16,583 bases of DNA. Origin: Phycisphaerae bacterium. Lineage in GTDB: Bacteria > Planctomycetota > Phycisphaerae > Phycisphaerales > Phycisphaeraceae. The translations under genes and the position numbers were made by a program. Shown one piece after another: positions 7,279 through 13,524 of the stretch. The DNA is taken from contig NZCH01000121.1 of NCBI GenBank assembly GCA_002688155.1, positions 1-16,583 on the forward strand. The letters are read 5' to 3'. Below the pieces are notes generated by a model, which worked only from the letters and a program-made list of their open reading frames with translations, searched no databases and was not told the origin of the DNA. Position 1 is the stretch's first letter, and every line of letters begins with the position of its first letter.

Positions 7279-8733
7279 TTAGAACGCCAGCGTCACGCCG
7301 GTGTATACAAAATGCCGCTCATCATGGTCGACGGAGATCGCATCGCCTGGGAAAAATATGCCGTAACGCATCGCGACCGACAGGTCGCTGGTGACCTGCC
7401 AGTTGACGAAGAAGTCGGTTTCAAAACCCAGGTACGTGTCGTTGGTGGTGAGCTCGTCGATCGGTGCGTGCCGGTTGAACTTGTTGAACAGAAACAGGTT
7501 CGCTCCAACCTGTAGCTTTCGAAACATCCCGTTGCCAGGCCAGGGAAACATCGACGCGCCGCCACGGGCCATCACCAGGTTGGAAACATTAGGGGCGAAC
7601 GCGAGCCCTGCGTTGATCAGGCCAAACCCGTTAAACGCATGGTCGTCCGTGCCCGGCTGATTGCCGCCTAACGTGTTGGTGGTCGTAAGCCGGTCCGTGT
7701 CACCGGACGCGACGAGTATTTCGAAGGTGAACCGCGTGTTGTTCAGGTCTGTCATGAGCCAGTTGACGCGCACGTCCAGTGCAAAGGCTTCGATGTCTTC
7801 ACGGGTTTGCGTGATCTGCGCGCCGGTGGCCGAATCGAAACTGTTGGACAGCCCGTCGCCACCCTGGAACACGATTTCCGCAGCATAGAGCATTCGATCG
7901 GTGATGTTGCCCGACGATCCGAATCCGATGTAATAACTTTCGTATTCGAATCTTGTGGCGATCGTTGAGTCGGCGATTATGTTCGTGGCGACTTCGTTGT
8001 CGTTCGAATCGTTTTGGATGATCCCGAACACGTAGGGCCGATGCATGGCCCCGGCCTGGACTTCGATTTTCGCGCCGTAGAAAGCTCGCTTCGTGTCGCC
8101 GTTAAAGCCCGGACGCGAGCTGTCGATGTCGATGGTGCTTTCACGAGTACGTCCGGCAAGCAACTCAACATAAAACGGGTGGTATGACAGCCCGACGACC
8201 GCTCCGTCGAGCACCAGGCTCAATGCCAGGCCGTTCGCCCAGTGGACTAACTGCCGGCCGCCTTGAAATGTCACGTTGCCTTTGATCCTGCGCCCTTGAG
8301 ACCCCGCGACGGCACGCGCCAGGTCGAACCGGTAATGCGCACGATCAAACGTGGGTTCGATCGAGTCGTCGTCGTGCGAATCGAACGCGTCCCCACTGTT
8401 AAAGTCACGGTAGCTTGTGCGGGCGCGCACGAAGAATTGGTGCACATTGTCGATGTTCAGTCGAATGTACCCATTCAGGTCGTACTGCCGCAGGATGTGG
8501 GTTTCCTGGTTGGTGTCGTCGATGGCCAGGAAGTTGAATGTGAAGAATCCACCGTACTCGAGCAGCGCCCGCTGGTCGACCGGTATATCCGGGTTAATGC
8601 GCAGACGCGTGTCGCGCTCGATTTCCCTGAGTTGCCGTTCGAACCGGCCGGCATGGCTTTGTTGGGCGAACGTTGGGGCTGCAGGCGCGACAGCCACCAT
8701 GGTGGCCACCGTCACGAACAGCGCGCGGCTCAT
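7279..8733 (-). CDS. Outer-membrane beta-barrel, alginate-export (AlgE-like) family
   Basis: A 484-residue predicted outer-membrane porin or exporter. Residues 1-23 form a signal peptide with cleavage near TFA|QQ. The mature part is made of alternating amphipathic beta-strands, with Asp/Asn-rich turns. It contains a stretch resembling the alginate-export domain: FQGGRQLVHWANGLALS followed by LDGAVVGLSY, about residues 165-200. The last residue is Phe (GVTLAF), the usual C-terminal signature for barrel assembly. The ATG at 8733 is chosen because it begins the signal peptide, although no good SD precedes it; the frame is open to 8829. A promoter lies at 8846-8875. It is the first gene of a group with the lipoprotein and the FecR protein. 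No polysaccharide polymerase or lyase is nearby, so alginate as the substrate is not supported; the barrel could pass another polymer or small solute. Confidence 0.82.
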   Translation of the reverse strand: MSRALFVTVATMVAVAPAAPTFAQQSHAGRFERQLREIERDTRLRINPDIPVDQRALLEYGGFFTFNFLAIDDTNQETHILRQYDLNGYIRLNIDNVHQFFVRARTSYRDFNSGDAFDSHDDDSIEPTFDRAHYRFDLARAVAGSQGRRIKGNVTFQGGRQLVHWANGLALSLVLDGAVVGLSYHPFYVELLAGRTRESTIDIDSSRPGFNGDTKRAFYGAKIEVQAGAMHRPYVFGIIQNDSNDNEVATNIIADSTIATRFEYESYYIGFGSSGNITDRMLYAAEIVFQGGDGLSNSFDSATGAQITQTREDIEAFALDVRVNWLMTDLNNTRFTFEILVASGDTDRLTTTNTLGGNQPGTDDHAFNGFGLINAGLAFAPNVSNLVMARGGASMFPWPGNGMFRKLQVGANLFLFNKFNRHAPIDELTTNDTYLGFETDFFVNWQVTSDLSVAMRYGIFFPGDAISVDHDERHFVYTGVTLAF

Positions 8734-8845
8734 GTGACTGCGGTTGCGCCGACCTTGCGGACTGATTGTGGTATGAGCCCTGAACATGTGCCGTGCCAAA
8801 TCGGACCCCGGTTGGAACGGACCACCCAACCTCTGAACTTATCGG

Positions 8846-8875
8846 ATGTTAGCATATTTGGCCGCCAGCGGTCAA
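8846..8875 (-). promoter_or_regulatory. Sigma-70-type promoter for the beta-barrel gene
   Basis: On the minus strand TTGACC (8875-8870) matches five of six -35 bases, and TAACAT (8851-8846) four of six -10 bases, with an 18-bp spacer. Transcription would start near 8839, about 105 nt before ATG 8733. It sits in the 233-bp gap between yggS and the barrel gene, which otherwise holds nothing I can identify. Confidence 0.45.
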
Positions 8876-8966
8876 CGGCGAATCGCCGGACGAAGCCAGT
8901 GGTATGCAGCATCCGGGTCGCGGGTGGGTGACCTCTGTCCGCCGGATACCGTTTCGAGCAGCGCCG

Positions 8967-9755
8967 CTATGCCTCGTCGTCCCCGAACAGCGCGCGGCCG
9001 ATGCGAACCATGTTGGCGCCTTGTTCGATGGCGTCCGTAAAGTCGTTGGACATTCCCATCGACAGAATGTTGCACGCGCTGCCGGCGACTTTTGCACTGT
9101 TGATTTCGTGAAAGAGGTCCGCTGTCCGCGCGAAGTTACTGCGCGCTTGCTCCGGGTCGTCGACATCTGACGCCATGCACATCAGGCCACGCAACTTCAG
9201 GTGCACCATCGAGTCGATCTGCTCGGCCAGGTGCAGCACCGCCGGCCCCGCCACGCCGTGCCGACCCGGGTTGCCCGTGACGTTGACCTGCACCAGCAAT
9301 TCAACTGTCAGGTCAAGCCGCGCCGCAAACGCGTGCAAGTCTTCCGCCAACCGCAGTGAATCAATGCTGTGAATCAGCCGCACGTGCGGGACGACCTGCT
9401 TTATTTTATTGCGCTGCAGGTGTCCGATCATGTGCCAGCGCACGTGTGCCGGCATGTCGGGGTCGCCAGCGTGCGACTTTTTCGCCGCGCCCGCGAGCGT
9501 CCGCCGGCGCGAAAGGAATTCGTCAAGCACCGCGACGCGCTGAACCAGTTGTTGCACGCGGTTCTCACCAAGATCCACGTGACCCATCTCGACCAGCGCG
9601 CGAATCTGATCCGGTGACGCGGTCTTGGTTACCGCGATCATAATGATGTTGTCCGGCTGACGACCGCTGCGAAGTGCTGCTTCGGCGATCTGATCGGTCA
9701 CTCGGTGATATGAGTCGCGTAGTTGATGCAATGCAGACGTTTGAGTGGAAGGCAT
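8967..9755 (-). CDS. yggS: YggS/PLPBP-type pyridoxal phosphate homeostasis protein
   Basis: A 262-residue cytosolic protein of the YggS/PROSC family, which carries pyridoxal 5'-phosphate on a lysine and helps keep free PLP and amino-acid pools balanced. It folds as an alanine-racemase-like TIM barrel with no known catalytic reaction. Seen here are AVTKT with the PLP lysine K44, LGENRVQ (62-68), WHMIGHLQRNK (from W107), and the phosphate-binding end SMGMSNDF (from S232) with VRIGRALFG. Between LGENRVQ and WHMIGH there are 38 residues, about 15 more than the common spacing, forming a charged surface insert. ATG 9755 has no SD and may be leaderless. The gene is downstream of hpnE on the same strand but 175 bp away, so it probably has its own promoter. 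Confidence 0.95.
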   Translation of the reverse strand: MPSTQTSALHQLRDSYHRVTDQIAEAALRSGRQPDNIIMIAVTKTASPDQIRALVEMGHVDLGENRVQQLVQRVAVLDEFLSRRRTLAGAAKKSHAGDPDMPAHVRWHMIGHLQRNKIKQVVPHVRLIHSIDSLRLAEDLHAFAARLDLTVELLVQVNVTGNPGRHGVAGPAVLHLAEQIDSMVHLKLRGLMCMASDVDDPEQARSNFARTADLFHEINSAKVAGSACNILSMGMSNDFTDAIEQGANMVRIGRALFGDDEA

Positions 9756-9761
9756 GGTTAC

Positions 9762-9790
9762 AGAATAGCGAACTGTTGCAACGCAGTAAA
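9762..9790 (-). promoter_or_regulatory. Possible promoter for a leaderless yggS mRNA
   Basis: On the minus strand TTTACT (9790-9785) and TATTCT (9767-9762), each four of six to consensus, are separated by exactly 17 bp. Transcription beginning 6-7 bp after the -10 would coincide with the ATG at 9755, which has no SD. The match is modest. The rest of the 9756-9930 gap is AT-richer than its surroundings and shows no clear terminator. Confidence 0.3.
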
Positions 9791-9930
9791 TGGGTAATCG
9801 TTAATTGGTCATGGTTATTGACGAATTGTTGGCCGTAAAGTTGCTCGTTTCCGTGGCGATCACGCGTGGTCAGCGTACTGTATCAACGTCACCGATTCGC
9901 GATTGATCACGAAACCTGATTCATGGCCGA

Positions 9931-11403
9931 TTACGTGCGTTTCTCGGCCAACGCCTGGTAAAGCCAACTGGGTTCGAGCCCGCGGCCCCCGGGGTGAACC
10001 CGGTTCGCCAGTGGCGCGACGCCCAAGTCATCGAGGACGGCCATCGTAGCGGCGTTGCCGCTGCGCACCGCGCCTTCCATGGTGGCAGGCCACCCGGTGT
10101 CGCACCAGTCGCCGGCCAGATACAGGTTCGAGATCGCGCCTGTAGCCCGTGGCCGAGCGTCATCAAGGCCCGGTGTGATCGAAAATGTCGCGCGCTTTTC
10201 CTTCACGACCATCGCGTCCACCAGCCTGATCCCGTCAAGTGGCGGCGTGTCGGGCAAATGCGAGAAGGCTTTGCGCATCTCCCGGTCGGTCAGCGTGATA
10301 ATTTCCTGGCTGGGCCAGGCCGCCAGGCCGTGGGCCGCGCTGATCACCCCGTGCAGGTGCTGGCTGCCGGACTCGTCGCCCCGCCCCTTGTTGAACACCC
10401 ATTGCAATGGGCTCTGAGTCAGCACCAGGTGCGGCAGTTTCATTACTGGTTGGCCGTTTGTGCTTCGGTAGTACAGGTGGATGCCCAGAATCGGGCTGGT
10501 TTCAAAGCGCTGCAATTGCTGCAGCCGGGGGTCGGCGTCGACCATCGGCGCTTCGCACAGGCGCGCGAGTCGATCAAACGGTAGGGCGGACACGTACGCG
10601 TCGGCCGACAGCGTTTGACCATCGGCGATCAGCGCGCTGACGCTGTCATCGGTCAACTCGAACCGCTGGGCGCTGGTCGAGACCATGACCCGCCCCCCGT
10701 TTGCTTCGATCGCCTGGCCCGCCCGGTCGTATAGTTGCACCAGCGGCACCGCGGGCACACCCATCACGTACGCCTGCTCGTTTGCAAGAAAACCCTCCTG
10801 AAAAACCTGGATCGCGTACTTGGCGCTGCAGTGCGTCGGCAGTTCATTGAGTGCACTGGTGATGATCACTGACCAGAACTTGTCGATTGTGCCACGCGAC
10901 TGACGCTGGCCGATCAGCCACTGTTCAAAGGTGATGTCCGGCATCGCGTCGCGCCCGGCCTTGCCCATGCGTATGATCGCGAGCATCCCGCGCGTCAGGT
11001 CCAACTTTTCACGCAGCGACAACCCACGGAACTTGAGGAGCGCTGGCGTCATGTGCAGCGGTGCCGGCCAGTCGTCAGCCTCCAGTTGATCCAGCCGGCC
11101 CCGTCCGTCCATGAAGTACAGCGTGCGATGCCACTTGATGCTGTCAGCCACGCCGAGCCGGCGGTACAGGTCGACGAGACTCGTGCAGCAACCCATGAGC
11201 ACGTGCTGACAATTGTCCAGCGTGCGTCCCGTCGCCGGGTCCGTGAAGCTGGTCGCCCGTCCGCCCAGCCGATTGCGCGCTTCAATCACCGTTACGCGCA
11301 CACCCGCCGCTGTCAGCCGCAGCGCGACGGCAATGCCCGCCAACCCCCCGCCGAGGACCAGGGCGGTTTTTGTGTCTCGGAATTCATCAGGTGGTTTTGT
11401 CAT
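9931..11403 (-). CDS. hpnE: HpnE, FAD-dependent hydroxysqualene reductase (squalene-associated desaturase-like)
   Basis: Third enzyme of the bacterial three-step squalene route. It is a flavoprotein that reduces hydroxysqualene to squalene, and it belongs to the phytoene-desaturase-like amine oxidase family. The 490-residue reading opens with a dinucleotide-binding fold: LGGGLAG (17-23) and, at its end, VIEARNRLGGRA (39-50). The C-terminal FAD motif is GDWCDTGWPATMEGAVRSG (from G431). Length is normal for the family. ATG 11403 is used. An alternative GTG at 11427 would overlap the hpnD stop as GTGA and also gives a plausible product, so coupling to hpnD is likely either way. It is the last gene of hpnC-hpnD-hpnE. 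Similar proteins in some bacteria act on C30 carotenoid precursors, so that role remains possible. Confidence 0.93.
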   Translation of the reverse strand: MTKPPDEFRDTKTALVLGGGLAGIAVALRLTAAGVRVTVIEARNRLGGRATSFTDPATGRTLDNCQHVLMGCCTSLVDLYRRLGVADSIKWHRTLYFMDGRGRLDQLEADDWPAPLHMTPALLKFRGLSLREKLDLTRGMLAIIRMGKAGRDAMPDITFEQWLIGQRQSRGTIDKFWSVIITSALNELPTHCSAKYAIQVFQEGFLANEQAYVMGVPAVPLVQLYDRAGQAIEANGGRVMVSTSAQRFELTDDSVSALIADGQTLSADAYVSALPFDRLARLCEAPMVDADPRLQQLQRFETSPILGIHLYYRSTNGQPVMKLPHLVLTQSPLQWVFNKGRGDESGSQHLHGVISAAHGLAAWPSQEIITLTDREMRKAFSHLPDTPPLDGIRLVDAMVVKEKRATFSITPGLDDARPRATGAISNLYLAGDWCDTGWPATMEGAVRSGNAATMAVLDDLGVAPLANRVHPGGRGLEPSWLYQALAEKRT

Positions 11404-11423
11404 GAATGTTCGGTGCCACCAGA

Positions 11424-12371
11424 TCACTCAAACATCGAGCAGCGCCATGCGGCGCGCAACGCAATAGCCGTCTTGCGCAGTCGACCCAGCCGCACGCGCT
11501 GGCGCAACACACGGGCGGGGTCATGCGCGATCTTTTCGAGCAGCGCCTGATAGGTTCGCCTCATGGCTGCGGCCGCAGGTCGACAGTCGGCGGTCAGATA
11601 TTGCTCGAGGCCGGCTGATTGTTGGCAGTAATCGCGTGCGCGGCCGATCTGAAACCGCATCAGCGCGAGGAAATGATCGTCCGCACCGCCGCCGGTGAAC
11701 TGTTGCGGGTCGACGTTGAATCGTTCAAGTTCCTTCGCCGGAAGATAATACCGGCCGCGCTGCGCGTCTTCGACCAGATCGCGCAGGATGTTGGTGAGCT
11801 GAAACGCGATGCCCCGGGATTCCGCGAGTTGGCGAGTCGCCGCGCCGCCTTTGTAACCCCACACGCTGATACATACCAGGCCGACCGTTCCCGCCACGCG
11901 ATAGCAGTAGCGGTACAGATCGTCGAACGTTTCGTAGCGCGTTTCGCGCAGGTCTTCAATCTGGCCGTCGAGCATGTCGTGCAGCAGTTGCGTATCGATC
12001 GGGTAAGCGCGCATGACATGCGTGAAACCCAGCCACATGAGTTGGTCGTTCTGTTCACCGTTACGCGGTGGGTTGCCGCCGTCGATAATGTGCTGCATGG
12101 TTTGGCGAAACACTTCGACCGAATCGACGGCCTGATCCGCGGCTCGCTGCGCGGTCTTGTCCGCCAGATCGTCGCACGCGCGCATGAACGTGTAAATCGC
12201 GTACATCGCCGAGCGCTTCGGTTCGGGCATCAGCTTCATACCGTAGTAAAAGTTGCGCGCGTGCTGCTTTGCGACATGACGCGCGTGGTCGAATGCTCGG
12301 GCCAACATGACGGGCGACGTGGTCGACGTGGGTGTGACGGACGTTGTATCGACGGCGGCACCAGCGGTCAT
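11424..12371 (-). CDS. hpnD: HpnD, presqualene diphosphate synthase
   Basis: Condenses two farnesyl diphosphates head-to-head into presqualene diphosphate. It is a 315-residue all-alpha protein of the squalene/phytoene synthase family. The two Mg-binding aspartate motifs are present: DDLAD (D67, D68, D71) and DLVED (D198, E201, D202). The latter sits within NILRDLVEDAQRGRYYLP, the pattern typical of HpnD. YRVAGTVGL (157-165) is the conserved helix lining the active site. The first 20 residues are a Thr/Ser-rich tail outside the domain. ATG 12371 overlaps the hpnC stop as ATGA and has GGGAGG (12382-12377) 5 nt upstream, inside hpnC. Start and coupling are therefore well supported. HpnC next door is its partner enzyme. 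All key residues are present and nothing suggests decay. Confidence 0.95.
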   Translation of the reverse strand: MTAGAAVDTTSVTPTSTTSPVMLARAFDHARHVAKQHARNFYYGMKLMPEPKRSAMYAIYTFMRACDDLADKTAQRAADQAVDSVEVFRQTMQHIIDGGNPPRNGEQNDQLMWLGFTHVMRAYPIDTQLLHDMLDGQIEDLRETRYETFDDLYRYCYRVAGTVGLVCISVWGYKGGAATRQLAESRGIAFQLTNILRDLVEDAQRGRYYLPAKELERFNVDPQQFTGGGADDHFLALMRFQIGRARDYCQQSAGLEQYLTADCRPAAAAMRRTYQALLEKIAHDPARVLRQRVRLGRLRKTAIALRAAWRCSMFE

Positions 12372-13375
12372 GACGTCCTCCCGGCGCGCGCTGGCAAGAG
12401 CAACTTGCCCACCGCTGCGCGCATCATGAGCACGACCTTCGCGGCCTTGCCAAGCGACGGCCTGACCTGCAGCGTGTCGTAGTCGACGCGATGAATCATG
12501 CGTGCGATCGCTTCGCCCCCGCGCGTGAACAACTCAACGTCGACGCGGACGTCCGGCGACACCAGCGGCCACAGGCTTTTGCCTCGCTCAAATAGCGGCT
12601 GCGTGCGTTCGACCAGTTCGCGAATGGTGGCTTTGTACGCCGGCAGCAGCGCGTGAATGCCCGCAGACGGTACGTGCGGCGGGCAGCCACATGACGGGTT
12701 ACGCTGCGCCTGCTCGTCGTGTTGCACAGCCATGACCAACGTGTCAACGTCGAGGTCGTGTTTTGATGCGATATCCCGCGGCACGTACACGCGGTCGCGT
12801 TCGATGATGTCGCGACGCACGTCCTGCCAGAAGTTGATCAGTTGCAGCGCGGTGCACGTCGCGTCGCTGAATTGTTGACGCTGGGCGTCGCGGTAGCCGC
12901 ACAGGTACAGCACCAGCCGGCCGACCGGGTCGGCGCTGCGTGTGCAGTAATCGATGGCCTGGTCCCACGTGTCGTACCGCGTCACCGTCTGGTCCTGCAC
13001 AAACGCGTCGATCAGATCGTCAAATGGTTTGCGCGGAATGTCGTGCTGTTCGATGGTCGGCGCCAGCGCGACGAACACCGGATGCCGGGGATCGCCCTGG
13101 TAACAGGCCGTTAACTCGTCGCGCCACCACGCGAGCAGTTCGTGCGAACGGTCCGTGTCGCCCGTTTCATCGCCCAGGTCATCGGCCCATCGGCAAAAGG
13201 CGTACACATGTTGAAAGTCAGCACGCAACCGTACCGGCAGCAGCCAACTGACGACCGTGAAGTTTTCGTATTGTGTGCGCGCGAGGCGCCGCGTATACTC
13301 GTGCGCCTGCTCGTATGTCAGCCGCTCGCAATGCTGCGGGCCAAACGTGTCGAGTTGTTCCAGCACCGCAGACAT
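12368..13375 (-). CDS. hpnC: HpnC, hydroxysqualene synthase
   Basis: Converts presqualene diphosphate to hydroxysqualene, the second step of the HpnC/D/E route. It is a 335-residue squalene/phytoene-synthase-family protein. The aspartate motifs are WADDLGDE (D65, D66, D69) and WQDVRRD (D185, D189), the second in the WQD form usual for HpnC. The N-terminal NFTVVSWLLP (38-47) is also typical. Between the second motif and the last helices, residues about 215-240 hold PSCGCPPH (Cys228, Cys230, His233), which I do not associate with the family. It is the first gene of the operon; ATG 13375 lacks an SD and the leader likely contains the hairpin at 13410-13431. The next start, hpnD, overlaps its stop by 4 bp. 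The assignment rests on motifs and gene order together. Confidence 0.94.
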   Translation of the reverse strand: MSAVLEQLDTFGPQHCERLTYEQAHEYTRRLARTQYENFTVVSWLLPVRLRADFQHVYAFCRWADDLGDETGDTDRSHELLAWWRDELTACYQGDPRHPVFVALAPTIEQHDIPRKPFDDLIDAFVQDQTVTRYDTWDQAIDYCTRSADPVGRLVLYLCGYRDAQRQQFSDATCTALQLINFWQDVRRDIIERDRVYVPRDIASKHDLDVDTLVMAVQHDEQAQRNPSCGCPPHVPSAGIHALLPAYKATIRELVERTQPLFERGKSLWPLVSPDVRVDVELFTRGGEAIARMIHRVDYDTLQVRPSLGKAAKVVLMMRAAVGKLLLPARAGRTS

Positions 13376-13409
13376 CGTCGATCAAACCATTCCCAGAAAG
13401 CAAACCGGG

Positions 13410-13431
13410 GCGGGGCAATTCGTTGCCCCGC
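13410..13431. other. Perfect hairpin with TTCG loop between divergent genes
   Basis: GCGGGGCAA (13410-13418), loop TTCG, TTGCCCCGC (13423-13431): nine perfect base pairs. On the minus strand it would lie in the hpnC leader 34 bp before the ATG, where its loop reads CGAA. Genes on both sides point away from it and no T-tract follows, so it is not a terminator. It could be a leader-RNA structure controlling hpnC or a protein-binding palindrome. Confidence 0.5.
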
Positions 13432-13474
13432 ATTCTCCCAACATCATACCTACACCCAAGTCGCCGCTGCGGTT

Positions 13475-13490
13475 ACATATATAATCATCG
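13475..13490 (+). promoter_or_regulatory. AT-rich promoter core for the flavin oxidoreductase (possibly divergent)
   Basis: A perfect TATAAT at 13480-13485 inside an AT-rich island in GC-rich DNA. I find no convincing -35 at 16-18 bp. Transcription would start near 13492, leaving a leader of about 33 nt. The overlapping palindromic TATATA could also serve hpnC on the other strand, so the island may be a shared divergent promoter. Confidence 0.4.
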
Positions 13491-13524
13491 GATCGGACGA
13501 ACGCGCACACGGGTTCAGCACGCA

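Noticed and set aside
11619..12482. Plus-strand open frame opposite hpnD
   Set aside because: hpnD has both aspartate motifs and an overlapping coupled start. The antisense product is Arg/Val/His-rich and shows no family features.
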